Part shown: piece by piece, positions 1 through 8,139 of the stretch
Layout: each line of letters begins with the position of its first letter
Position numbering within the stretch: the stretch's first letter is position 1
Assembly (NCBI RefSeq): GCF_965248315.1
Contig: NZ_CBDFIX010000002.1
Location: forward strand, 186,001 to 250,000
Source: Ulvibacterium sp965248315
GTDB lineage: Bacteria > Bacteroidota > Bacteroidia > Flavobacteriales > Flavobacteriaceae
Length of the DNA stretch: 64,000 nucleotides
Reading direction: 5' to 3'
Translations under genes and position numbers: made by a program
The notes under the pieces: model-generated
What the model saw: only the letters and a program-made list of their open reading frames with translations
What the model was told of the DNA's origin: nothing
Database searches by the model: none

Positions 1-159
1 AATGTGGATTACGCGATGGAACATCTAGCCGATGCAAATTTCGATCCTGAATTTTATGCCAATTATGAACAGGAAATAATATCCAAGTTCAATTCGGATT
101 TTGGAAAATCAATAGCGTCAAAAAAGAAAAGTTTAAAACGAATATTCGCGATGGGTTGA
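1..159 (+). CDS. C-terminal tail of an unidentified protein (partial, 5' end outside window)
   Basis: Frame 1 is open from the window edge to a TGA at 157-159 and encodes 52 residues, rich in Glu/Phe/Lys (for example AMEHLADANFDPEFYANYEQ). I do not recognise the family; the helix-rich tail loosely resembles the end of FAD-dependent reductases, but this is not secure. A lysine-rich stretch holds the heptamer A AAA AAG at 120-126, after which the -1 frame stays open to a TAA at 219-221, only 12 bases before the next start codon. The native protein may therefore end there, by frameshifting or because of a base error. Probably cotranscribed with the polyferredoxin gene that follows. Confidence 0.45.
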   Translation, partial: NVDYAMEHLADANFDPEFYANYEQEIISKFNSDFGKSIASKKKSLKRIFAMG

Positions 160-233
160 TTGTTTTTGGTGAACGATTGGCCATTAAGCCGACGCGTCCC
201 AAAAACCCAACTATAAATTAAGCAACAACACAT

Positions 234-1817
234 ATGAGCACTTACGATAAAAGCATGGCCCTTACAGGACAACCGCCAAAGGCACTGAACACAGGCCAAA
301 AATTGGCAACCCTTTTAGGAATGTCAGGATTGGGCATTCTTGTCCTTACCCTATTCAATATAGATTTTCCCAATAAAGGATTGTGGTTGACCATTTCCCT
401 GTCCGCAATATTTATTGGGGTGTTTTGGTTTTCCCAGGCGGCTTATGCCAATAAGCTCAAAGGCATTAAAAATGATGGTGTATGGTTTAAATCGGTCTCA
501 AGCAGGGGGCTTTGGGGCTGGATGGCCGGAATTGCCCTTACAGGCTTTTATATAGTTCTTTATTTTTATCCGCAGTATTTGGGGCTGGTAAAAGATGGAG
601 AGAATACCGGGGTTATTGCTTTATTTGATCCTTTGAGTAAATTGTTAAGCGGTAACCCGGCAAGTCAATGGTTTGTTTATGGTACGCTGTATACTGTGGC
701 CATTTTGGCTTTCGGCATTAAGTTCATCTGGAAATACCGTCACAACCGGTATGAAAAAATTAGAACCATAAGCGTTATGTTCTTCCAGACCGCTTTTGCC
801 TTTCTTATTCCCGAGATCATGGCAAGGCTCAATGGAAATATTCCGTATTACGATCTAAAGAATATGTGGCCGCTTAACTACTATAATTTTGAGCGGTACC
901 GTATAAATGGCTTTATAGATTCAGGAGACATCGGCATGGCCATGCTTATTTTTGGAATACTTTCAATTTTTGTGATTTCCCCCATTTTGACCTTTAAATA
1001 TGGAAAACGTTGGTATTGCTCCTGGGTTTGTGGTTGTGGCGCATTGGCTGAGACTGCCGGAGACTCTTTTCGGCACCTGAGCGACAAATCCAAGATGGCT
1101 TGGAAAGTAGAGCGTTGGGTGGTACATAGCGTTGTGGTTTTTGTAACCCTTATGACCACTGCCGTAATCTACTCATATCTAGGCAACGATACCAGTAAAT
1201 ATTGGCTGACCAAAAGTGTTTTCCTAAGCGGTGTGGCATTGATATTGACCGCGGTATTCGTCTGGGTGATGTTCTATAAACGGGAACAACTGCAAAAAGA
1301 TGCCAAATATGGTGCCATCGGTTATTTTGTTATTATTATGGCATTGATCGGGCTTCATTTTTTCAGTGGTGACGGAAACATTTTTCTTTTCAAATCCGAA
1401 ACCCTTCGTAAAACCTATGGTTTTTTGATTGGAAGTATCTTCTCTGGGGTTATTGGCACTGGGTTTTATCCCATTTTTGGAAATCGGGTCTGGTGCCGTT
1501 TCGGTTGCCCTATGGCCGCAATTTTGGGCTTTCAGCAAAGATTGTTCTCAAGGTTTAGAATAACCACCAACGGAGGACAGTGCATTTCCTGCGGTAACTG
1601 CTCCACCTATTGTGAAATGGGCATCGATGTTCGGGCTTATGCCCAAAAAGGAGAGAACATCGTGCGTTCCAGTTGCGTAGGTTGTGGTATTTGCTCCGCG
1701 GTATGTCCCAGAGGTGTGCTAAAGTTGGAAAACGGACCACAGAAGGGCCGTATCAATCCTACCGAGGTTTTACTAGGCAACGATGTGGATTTAATGGATT
1801 TGGTAAATCAAAAATAA
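234..1817 (+). CDS. Membrane-bound 4Fe-4S polyferredoxin (NapH/NosR/FixG-like)
   Basis: A 527-residue inner-membrane electron-transfer protein. Hydrophobic helices fill about residues 25-420. A first Cys cluster, YCSWVCGCGALAE (C262, C266, C268), follows a transmembrane segment, and a second, WCRFGCPMA, precedes two classic 4Fe-4S motifs near the C-terminus (CISCGNCSTYC and CVGCGICSAVCP). This arrangement is that of the NapH/NosR/CcoG family, which passes electrons from quinol or a cytoplasmic donor to a periplasmic or membrane partner. No nap, nos or cco gene is adjacent, so the partner is unknown. It is followed six bases later by a MORN-like gene and then by glycosyltransferases, so it may simply head an operon of mixed function. 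Confidence 0.85.
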   Translation: MSTYDKSMALTGQPPKALNTGQKLATLLGMSGLGILVLTLFNIDFPNKGLWLTISLSAIFIGVFWFSQAAYANKLKGIKNDGVWFKSVSSRGLWGWMAGIALTGFYIVLYFYPQYLGLVKDGENTGVIALFDPLSKLLSGNPASQWFVYGTLYTVAILAFGIKFIWKYRHNRYEKIRTISVMFFQTAFAFLIPEIMARLNGNIPYYDLKNMWPLNYYNFERYRINGFIDSGDIGMAMLIFGILSIFVISPILTFKYGKRWYCSWVCGCGALAETAGDSFRHLSDKSKMAWKVERWVVHSVVVFVTLMTTAVIYSYLGNDTSKYWLTKSVFLSGVALILTAVFVWVMFYKREQLQKDAKYGAIGYFVIIMALIGLHFFSGDGNIFLFKSETLRKTYGFLIGSIFSGVIGTGFYPIFGNRVWCRFGCPMAAILGFQQRLFSRFRITTNGGQCISCGNCSTYCEMGIDVRAYAQKGENIVRSSCVGCGICSAVCPRGVLKLENGPQKGRINPTEVLLGNDVDLMDLVNQK

Positions 1818-1823
1818 AGTGTC

Positions 1824-2309
1824 ATGCTTGCCAAGTTCGTCGTTTTAACTTCTATTATCTTCATATTCGGGAACACCACCAAAACTACCTCCCTATATCA
1901 CAAAGAGTATTATGAAACCGGGGAAATAAAATCAGAAGGCTGGTTGGAGAATGATGAGAAAACAGGTTATTGGAAGTTTTACCATTCCAACGGGAGGCTT
2001 TCCGAAGAAGGACATTACAAAAACGATAAGAAGGAAAAATACTGGTATTTCTACACTAAAAATAACATTAGAAGAAAAGAAGGGCATTATAAGAACGGAA
2101 AAAAGGCCGGTTGGTGGTTGTTTTATGACCAAAAAGGAAAAATAGACCATAAATGCCAGCTAAGCAACGGAAGGAAAAATGGATATTGTCTTAAATATAA
2201 AAACGAAAAGTTAGCCTCAGCGGAAAAGTATAAAAACGGTGAAAAAATTAAAGAATGGTTTGATTTTAGTAGTTTTAATCGCGAAAACAAACTTTCCGAT
2301 TTACGCTAA
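1824..2309 (+). CDS. Exported MORN-like repeat protein
   Basis: A 161-residue protein with a hydrophobic N-terminus (about residues 1-23) that looks like a signal peptide. It is followed by five or six short repeats of the pattern G-x-W/H-K-N-x-K-K-x-x-Y/W-W-x-F-Y, for example KTGYWKFYHSNG and KAGWWLFYDQKG. These match the MORN-variant repeats often annotated as YwqK-family antitoxin-like proteins in Bacteroidota; the name does not imply a toxin here, and none is seen. The last base of its stop codon is the first base of the next gene's ATG (TAATG), so translation is probably coupled. The function is unknown; scaffolding or surface binding is the usual guess for this repeat. Confidence 0.7.
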   Translation: MLAKFVVLTSIIFIFGNTTKTTSLYHKEYYETGEIKSEGWLENDEKTGYWKFYHSNGRLSEEGHYKNDKKEKYWYFYTKNNIRRKEGHYKNGKKAGWWLFYDQKGKIDHKCQLSNGRKNGYCLKYKNEKLASAEKYKNGEKIKEWFDFSSFNRENKLSDLR

Positions 2310-2998
2310 TGACCAATATTAAGGTTATCATCCCTGCCTTCAACGAAGCTGATTCCATTACTCAGGTAATTTCTAAAATCCCAGATACAGTTTCCGAGGT
2401 TATTGTAGTCAGTAATAATTCCACGGACGATACCATTAAAAATGCCAAAAAAGCGGGCGCTACTGTTCTTTCTGAAAGCCGAAAAGGCTATGGTTATGCC
2501 TGTTTGTGCGGAATGGACTATGTGGCAAAGCAATCCAAACGACCTGATATTATCGTATTTATCGACGGAGACTATTCCGATTACCCGGAAGAACTGGATA
2601 AATTAGTGGTTCCTATTCTAGAAAAAGATATCGATTTTGTAATAGGTGCGCGGGTTAAACGACTTAGGGAAGAGGGCAGTATGACACCACAACAAGTTTT
2701 CGGCAATTGGCTGGCTACCTTCCTGATGAAATTGCTCTTTAGGGCAACATTTACGGACCTTGGACCGTTTAGGGCTATAAAGTATGATAAGTTATTAACA
2801 CTGGAAATGGAGGACAAGACCTATGGTTGGACAGTGGAAATGCAGCTAAAGGCTCTAAAAAAGAAATTAACATATGTCGAAGTACCAGTACGTTACAAGA
2901 AAAGAATCGGAGTTTCCAAAGTATCAGGTACCGTAAAAGGTAGTATATTTGCGGGCGTAAAAATATTGGGTTGGATATTTAAGTATAGCATTAAATAA
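2309..2998 (+). CDS. Family 2 glycosyltransferase (polyprenyl-phosphate sugar transferase type)
   Basis: A 229-residue GT-A enzyme. The start VIIPAFNEAD, the nucleotide-binding middle and the metal-binding acidic motif VFIDGDYSDYPEEL are typical of dolichyl/undecaprenyl-phosphate glucosyl- or mannosyltransferases. These load one sugar from a nucleotide donor onto a lipid carrier at the cytoplasmic face of the membrane. The C-terminus (about 205-229) is hydrophobic but lacks the long transmembrane tail of some relatives. It sits one base before a second GT2 gene and upstream of a GT-C mannosyltransferase, which is the class of enzyme that would use the lipid-linked sugar made here. The donor sugar cannot be read from sequence. 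Confidence 0.85.
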   Translation: MTNIKVIIPAFNEADSITQVISKIPDTVSEVIVVSNNSTDDTIKNAKKAGATVLSESRKGYGYACLCGMDYVAKQSKRPDIIVFIDGDYSDYPEELDKLVVPILEKDIDFVIGARVKRLREEGSMTPQQVFGNWLATFLMKLLFRATFTDLGPFRAIKYDKLLTLEMEDKTYGWTVEMQLKALKKKLTYVEVPVRYKKRIGVSKVSGTVKGSIFAGVKILGWIFKYSIK

Positions 2999-2999
2999 T

Positions 3000-4484
3000 A
3001 TGGGACTAGTAATTGCTTACATCATTATCACCATTTACAGTATCGCACTGTTGTTGATTTTCTTCTACAGCTTGGCCCAGTTGAATCTTCTGGTCAATTA
3101 TTTAGGGCATAAGAAGCGGAACCAGGAAGCCCCAAAATTCAATCTTCTAGATCCCCGGGAGATTCCATTTGTTACCATACAACTTCCCATATATAATGAA
3201 GAATACGTTGTGGAACGTCTGTTGGAGAACATTGCAAAAATCGAATACCCCAAAAGCAAGTTGGAAATTCAGGTTTTGGATGATTCCACGGATGATTCGG
3301 TCAACGAAACAGCTGCCAGGATAAGTGCACTTCAAGAAACCGGATTGGACATCCAGCATATACGTCGGGAGAACCGAGAGGGTTTTAAGGCTGGAGCTTT
3401 AAAGGAAGGATTAAAAATTGCCAAAGGCGATTTTATTGCCATATTCGATGCGGACTTTCTTCCTTCAGGGGATTGGCTTAAAAAAACCGTAGTTTACTTC
3501 AAGGACCGCGAAATAGGAGTAGTACAGACCCGTTGGGGACACATTAACCGGGATTATTCTACACTTACACGCATTCAAGCTTTTGCCTTGGATGCCCACT
3601 TTACTTTAGAACAAGTAGGACGTAATGCAAAAGGGCATTTCATCAATTTCAATGGCACTGCCGGCATTTGGCGAAAGGAATGTATTTTGGATGCCGGAAA
3701 CTGGGAAGGTGATACCCTGACCGAAGATTTGGATTTAAGTTACCGTGCCCAATTAAAAAATTGGAAATTTAAATATTTGGAAGATGTGGAGACTCCGGCA
3801 GAGCTTCCGGTGGTTATTAGTGCAGCCCGTTCACAGCAATTTCGTTGGAACAAGGGTGGTGCCGAAAACTTTAGAAAATCCGTCTGGAGTGTTATTTCCG
3901 CTAAGAACATTTCATTAAAAACAAAATTTCATGGTGTGATGCACTTGTTGAACAGCTCCATGTTCCTATGTGTCTTTTTAGTATCCATATTGAGTATTCC
4001 CACAATGTATATCAAAGAGATATTCCCCCAGTTTGATTGGGTATTTTCTGTTTTAAGCTTCTTTGTATTAAGTACAGTAATCCTATTCATCTGTTATTGG
4101 TTTACCTACAAAAGCATTCAGGGAAGCAGCTTTGATAATTTTGTGGACTATATAAAACTGTTCTTTACCTTCTTCTCCGTGGCACTTGGATTTTCGTTAC
4201 ACAATTCCATGGCCGTTTTGGAAGGACACATGGGCAAACGAAGTGAATTTGTACGTACGCCCAAATTTAATATCAATAGCATTGCCGATAGCTGGAAGGG
4301 CAACAAATACCTTGCAAAAAAATTATCCCCCAATATGATTTTGGAATTTGCCCTAATGGTCTACTTCCTATTCGGCATGTACAGCGCAATTCCCTTAAAT
4401 GATTTTGGGCTCTTCCCATTTCATTTCATGCTCTTCTTGGGCTTCGGATTCGTCTTTTTTAAATCGCTTACGGCAAAGGCTTAA
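3000..4484 (+). CDS. Processive family 2 glycosyltransferase (cellulose synthase/CslA-like)
   Basis: A 494-residue membrane glycosyltransferase. An N-terminal transmembrane helix (about 1-27) is followed by a GT-A domain with LPIYNEE, VLDDSTDD, FDADFLP, the acidic TED triad (DTLTEDLDLSYRA) and the processivity motif QQFRW. Four or so C-terminal helices (about 315-400 and 455-490) complete the usual channel. The D,D,D,QxxRW set is that of cellulose synthases and CslA-type mannan/glucomannan synthases, which extend a beta-1,4 chain while exporting it. The ATG lies one base after the previous stop, so the two GT2 genes are coupled. No BcsB-like partner is visible, so a glycolipid product is as likely as a polysaccharide. 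Confidence 0.85.
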   Translation: MGLVIAYIIITIYSIALLLIFFYSLAQLNLLVNYLGHKKRNQEAPKFNLLDPREIPFVTIQLPIYNEEYVVERLLENIAKIEYPKSKLEIQVLDDSTDDSVNETAARISALQETGLDIQHIRRENREGFKAGALKEGLKIAKGDFIAIFDADFLPSGDWLKKTVVYFKDREIGVVQTRWGHINRDYSTLTRIQAFALDAHFTLEQVGRNAKGHFINFNGTAGIWRKECILDAGNWEGDTLTEDLDLSYRAQLKNWKFKYLEDVETPAELPVVISAARSQQFRWNKGGAENFRKSVWSVISAKNISLKTKFHGVMHLLNSSMFLCVFLVSILSIPTMYIKEIFPQFDWVFSVLSFFVLSTVILFICYWFTYKSIQGSSFDNFVDYIKLFFTFFSVALGFSLHNSMAVLEGHMGKRSEFVRTPKFNINSIADSWKGNKYLAKKLSPNMILEFALMVYFLFGMYSAIPLNDFGLFPFHFMLFLGFGFVFFKSLTAKA

Positions 4485-4749
4485 AACCCGCCACCCTTAA
4501 AACTTTTGTAGCCCATAATTTTTGGGATTACTAGCTTCCTCAATTCGATTTATCAATAATCCACGTTTTGAGCATATCAATTCCCAAAACCAGGGGAGTT
4601 TTTAAGCATTGGTCTTCACACAAAAACGTTACAAGGTCAACTGGAACTAAAAATCTCAAAAGCGCAAACTAAACTTCCCACAGAGTTTAAACATTCAATT
4701 TTATTCCCTAATTTTCGGTGTTTTGCAACAACCGAACAGCCAAGCTTCC
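4485..4749 (+). other. Intergenic stretch with no recognised gene
   Basis: About 265 A/T-rich bases between the GT2 and GT-C genes. I see no open frame of interest, no clear promoter box matching TAnnTTTG, and only a weak inverted repeat around 4513-4536 (CCCA / TGGG arms). Confidence 0.5.
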
Positions 4750-6126
4750 ATGCCCAACCAAATCATTACATATTGGAAACTCCATAAAGTGCCCATTGTA
4801 CTGGCCTTGCTGAGTTTGGCTCTTTACTATACGTTCGCGCACCATCTGGTGCGTTCGGACTTCATGAAGCTCCTTACACTTTTTGCTGCGCTGTTCTTCC
4901 TGTCCTTTAAACTTATTCAATTCGAAAAATGGAATTTTAAGTTCCTCCTCACAGTCGGCATATTGTTTCGCTTGATTTTCCTATGGGCCGAGCCCAATTT
5001 GTCCCAGGATTTTTACCGTTTTATTTGGGATGGGCAATTGGTGGGCCATATGCTCAATCCATATTTGGAAGTTCCTGACACACTTATAGGTCAAAAAGAT
5101 CTGGCCGTTGCCAATGCCAAGGAACTACATCAAGGAATGGGTGGCCTAAGTGCACGGCACTTTAGCAACTACCCTCCCCTGAATCAGCTTATTTTTGCTT
5201 TGGCCGCTCTTTTGGGAGGCAAAAGTATCTTGGGTTCGGTTATGGTGATGAGGATGGCAATCATTTTGTCCGATGTTGGTGTTTTCTATTTCGGACGAAA
5301 ACTGCTCAAGAATTTAAACCGCTCTCCACATCTTATATTTTGGTATTTTTTAAATCCCCTTGTTATCATAGAGCTTACTGGAAATCTCCACTTTGAGGGT
5401 GTGATGCTTTTCTTTTTCGTTTGGGCCCTATATTTGCTTTCTGTCGGAAAATGGATATGGGCCACTATTCCCTATGCCCTTTCTATCTCGGTAAAATTGG
5501 TGCCCTTGCTATTCCTACCCCTATTTCTAAAACATTTGGGATTAAAAAAAGGTATTTCGTTTTATGGACTAATTGCAGTAACAACAGTCATTTTACTTGC
5601 CCCATTTTATACTTCGGAATTCTTTGCCCACTATTCCGATTCCGTTGGTCTTTGGTTTTCCAATTTCGAATTCAATGCCGGACTTTACAATGGAATAAAA
5701 TTGGTGGCGGTACAATTTTTTGATGCCAAACCTTGGGAATTGGTAAAGGTTTATGGAAAAATTACACCCGTGGCCATAATTGTCATAGCGCTTCTATTTA
5801 CCTTCTTGGCCAACAACCAAAAACTACAAGTTCTCGTTACTAGTATGTTATGGATTTTGGGATGTTATTACCTGCTCTCCACAACCGTGCATCCTTGGTA
5901 TTTGGTTTTTTTGGTCTTCTTGGTCATTTTTACCGAATATCGCTTTGCTCTGGTATGGTCCGCAGTGGCCATATTAAGCTATTTTGCCTATTCCAAGACC
6001 CAATTCAAGGAAAACTTATGGTTACTTGCGATCGAATATTTTGCGGTATATGGATTTTTGGCTTACGAAATATTCAAGCTTAATGGGATAAAACAGATTT
6101 TCCACAAAAATTCATCGGTGAATTAG
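4750..6126 (+). CDS. GT-C mannosyltransferase-like integral membrane protein
   Basis: About 458 residues with roughly ten transmembrane helices. The signature SQDFYRFIWDGQLVGHMLNPY, with its acidic residue after the first helix and the downstream NYPPLNQ and HFEGVMLF loops, is typical of GT-C enzymes of the MptA/MptB and PIG-M-like group, which take mannose from a polyprenyl-phosphate donor. I chose the ATG at 4750; an in-frame TTG at 4723 would add nine hydrophilic residues before the first helix. Together with the two upstream GT2 genes it suggests a pathway that loads a lipid carrier and then builds a surface glycan or glycolipid. Acceptor and linkage are not deducible. Confidence 0.75.
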   Translation: MPNQIITYWKLHKVPIVLALLSLALYYTFAHHLVRSDFMKLLTLFAALFFLSFKLIQFEKWNFKFLLTVGILFRLIFLWAEPNLSQDFYRFIWDGQLVGHMLNPYLEVPDTLIGQKDLAVANAKELHQGMGGLSARHFSNYPPLNQLIFALAALLGGKSILGSVMVMRMAIILSDVGVFYFGRKLLKNLNRSPHLIFWYFLNPLVIIELTGNLHFEGVMLFFFVWALYLLSVGKWIWATIPYALSISVKLVPLLFLPLFLKHLGLKKGISFYGLIAVTTVILLAPFYTSEFFAHYSDSVGLWFSNFEFNAGLYNGIKLVAVQFFDAKPWELVKVYGKITPVAIIVIALLFTFLANNQKLQVLVTSMLWILGCYYLLSTTVHPWYLVFLVFLVIFTEYRFALVWSAVAILSYFAYSKTQFKENLWLLAIEYFAVYGFLAYEIFKLNGIKQIFHKNSSVN

Positions 6127-6145
6127 ACAGTTTCAATATTATTTG

Positions 6146-6153
6146 TACATTTG
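6146..6153 (+). promoter_or_regulatory. Candidate -7 box (TAcaTTTG) for the arginine operon
   Basis: The octamer TACATTTG matches the Bacteroidota sigma-factor -7 consensus TAnnTTTG. No convincing -33 TTTG is found at the usual distance upstream. Transcription would start near 6158-6160, practically at the ATG of the candidate leader peptide, making that transcript nearly leaderless. Confidence 0.4.
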
Positions 6154-6161
6154 ATTCTCTT

Positions 6162-6242
6162 ATGAACGAACACACATACATAGTAGAAATCAAGGGCCTT
6201 ACAGCTCAAGCACGTCCGTTCTTTCCACGCCGTCGCCCGTAA
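6162..6242 (+). CDS. Candidate arginine leader peptide of the arginine operon
   Basis: An ATG-to-TAA frame of 26 codons starts just after a TAnnTTTG box and lies 89 bases upstream of the first arginine-operon gene. Its C-terminal half reads QARPFFPRRRP: four Arg codons (CGT at position 18; CGC, CGT, CGC at 23-25) crowd the end of the peptide. That is the layout of leader peptides at which ribosomes stall when the cognate charged tRNA is scarce, controlling the downstream genes by attenuation. Downstream RNA can form small hairpins (CCC-GTAA-GGG at the stop codon; GGAAAT/ATTTCC near 6261-6284), but I do not see a strong stem followed directly by a U run, so the mechanism is not established. 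The peptide could still be chance. Confidence 0.45.
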   Translation: MNEHTYIVEIKGLTAQARPFFPRRRP

Positions 6243-6331
6243 GGGTGCAAATAGACTATGGAAATAGGTGAGTCCATTTCCGCAAAATCCAACAATCATT
6301 TTTCTAATATTTATGTTTTAACCGAATAGCA

Positions 6332-6952
6332 ATGGAAATTGTTATTGCGAACGCATCACATTTTAAATACGCACAAATTATAAGCGATACCATATCGGAA
6401 TCCGCCCAGGTGCGAGGTACAGGCATTGCCAAACGAACCCCCGAATATATTATAAAACGCCTGGAAAACGGGAATGCGGTAATCGCATTGGATGGGGTAA
6501 AATTTGCCGGCTTTTGTTATATAGAAGTCTGGGGCGATAAGAATTTTGTGGCGAATTCAGGGCTCATAGTACATCCTGATTATCGAAATCAAGGGCTTGC
6601 CAAGACCATCAAAAAGGAAATTTTTGAACTTTCGAGAAAGAAATTTCCCGAGGCCAAGATATTTGGAATTACAACGGGTTTGGCCGTAATGAAAATGAAT
6701 TATGAACTGGGCTACAAGCCGGTGACCTTCTCTGAACTTACCGATGATCCCGATTTCTGGAAAGGTTGCCAAACCTGTAAGAATTTTGACATCCTCACCC
6801 GGACCGAACAAAAAATGTGTCTCTGTACCGGGATGTTATATGACGCCTCGGCTGACCAGAAACCCTCGAAAAAGGAAAAAGTAAATAGCAAGGCATTTAA
6901 ACGATTAAAAAGTATAAAGGAGCAATTGTTCCTTAAAAAGAAGCAAAAATGA
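6332..6952 (+). CDS. GNAT N-acyltransferase, candidate N-acylglutamate synthase of the arginine pathway
   Basis: A 206-residue GNAT-fold protein. The acyl-CoA binding motif HPDYRNQGLAK lies at 81-91. A Cys cluster unusual for GNATs follows the fold: C146, C149, C163 and C165 (GCQTCKN ... MCLCTG), suggesting a small metal site. The C-terminus is lysine-rich. It opens the arginine operon and overlaps argG by four bases (ATGA). No argA or argJ is seen in the cluster, so the simplest reading is that this enzyme makes N-acetyl- or N-succinylglutamate, the first intermediate. From memory, GNAT proteins beside argG have been proposed for this step in other Bacteroidota. The acyl group is inferred, not shown. 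Confidence 0.65.
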   Translation: MEIVIANASHFKYAQIISDTISESAQVRGTGIAKRTPEYIIKRLENGNAVIALDGVKFAGFCYIEVWGDKNFVANSGLIVHPDYRNQGLAKTIKKEIFELSRKKFPEAKIFGITTGLAVMKMNYELGYKPVTFSELTDDPDFWKGCQTCKNFDILTRTEQKMCLCTGMLYDASADQKPSKKEKVNSKAFKRLKSIKEQLFLKKKQK

Positions 6953-8139
6953 AAAAGTTAGTTTTAGCCTATAGCGGCGGATTGGACACTTCCTACTGTG
7001 CCAAGTATCTATCCAAAGAAAAAGGTTTTGAGGTACACGCGGTCAGTGTTAATACGGGCGGGTTTTCCAAGGAAGAGATAAAAAGTATTGAGGAAAAAGC
7101 TCTGGAACTCGGTGCTACCTCCTATACCTCCATTGATGCCGTCCAAACCTTCTACGAAAAAGTAGTGAAGTATCTCATTTTTGGGAATGTATTGAAGAAC
7201 AACACCTACCCCCTATCCGTTAGTGCAGAACGGATCGTACAGGCCATAGAAATCGTAAAACACGCAAAAAAATTAGGTGCTAATTATATTGCACATGGCA
7301 GCACAGGTGCAGGAAATGATCAAGTGCGTTTTGATATGATCTTTCAGATCATGGCACCAGATATCGAAATCATAACCCCTATTCGGGACAACAAATTGGC
7401 ACGAGAAACGGAAATTGAATATTTGAAACAAAATGGTGTGGATTATCCATGGGAAAAGGCCAAATATTCAATTAACAAAGGCCTTTGGGGTACTTCAGTG
7501 GGAGGTGACGAAACCCTTACCTCCAATAAACCCCTACCAGATTCTGCCTATCCGAGTCAACTACAGGAAAAAACTCCAGTAGAAGTAAAATTAACCTTTG
7601 AAAGGGGAGAATTGGTCGCCATTGATGGTCAACAGGATACTCCTGTAAACAATATCACAAAGTTGGAGGACATGGCATCAAAATATGCCATTGGGAGAGA
7701 TATTCACGTGGGCGATACCATTATTGGCATCAAAGGTCGTGTAGGATTTGAAGCTCCAGCCTCGCTCATTATTATCAAAGCCCATCATCTGTTGGAAAAG
7801 CATACCTTAAGCAAGTGGCAACAATTCCAAAAAGAACAGCTAGGCAATTTTTATGGCATGCTTTTGCATGAAGGAAATTATTTAGACGAGGTAATGCGAA
7901 ACATTGAAGCCTTCTTGACCGATACGCAGAAGAACGTTTCAGGTGATGTATTCATTTCCCTATATCCATTCCAATTTAGACTGAACGGAATTTCCTCTCA
8001 ACACGATTTAATGAACGCCTCCTTTGGAAGTTACGGGGAGATGAACAAAGGCTGGACTGCAGATGACGCTAAAGGTTTTATTAAAATTCTTTCCAATTCC
8101 GGGAAAATAGCGAACCATGTAAACAAGGACTATGATTAA
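6949..8139 (+). CDS. argG: Argininosuccinate synthase
   Basis: A 396-residue cytoplasmic ligase that joins citrulline and aspartate with ATP, the penultimate step of arginine synthesis. The N-terminal PP-loop AYSGGLDTSYC (residues 8-18) binds ATP, and the body carries the expected HGSTGAGNDQVRFD and TPIRDNKLAR segments. Length matches the short bacterial form. The start overlaps the upstream GNAT gene by four bases, and the end overlaps argC by eight, so all three are tightly coupled. Confidence 0.95.
   Translation: MKKLVLAYSGGLDTSYCAKYLSKEKGFEVHAVSVNTGGFSKEEIKSIEEKALELGATSYTSIDAVQTFYEKVVKYLIFGNVLKNNTYPLSVSAERIVQAIEIVKHAKKLGANYIAHGSTGAGNDQVRFDMIFQIMAPDIEIITPIRDNKLARETEIEYLKQNGVDYPWEKAKYSINKGLWGTSVGGDETLTSNKPLPDSAYPSQLQEKTPVEVKLTFERGELVAIDGQQDTPVNNITKLEDMASKYAIGRDIHVGDTIIGIKGRVGFEAPASLIIIKAHHLLEKHTLSKWQQFQKEQLGNFYGMLLHEGNYLDEVMRNIEAFLTDTQKNVSGDVFISLYPFQFRLNGISSQHDLMNASFGSYGEMNKGWTADDAKGFIKILSNSGKIANHVNKDYD

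Noticed and set aside
1824..2309. Toxin-antitoxin module suggested by the YwqK-like annotation of MORN-repeat proteins
   Set aside because: No partner toxin is encoded beside it; the flanking genes are a polyferredoxin and glycosyltransferases.
6255..6290. Intrinsic terminator in the arginine leader
   Set aside because: The GGAAAT/ATTTCC stem is only six base pairs and is not followed directly by a U run, so I did not list it as a terminator.
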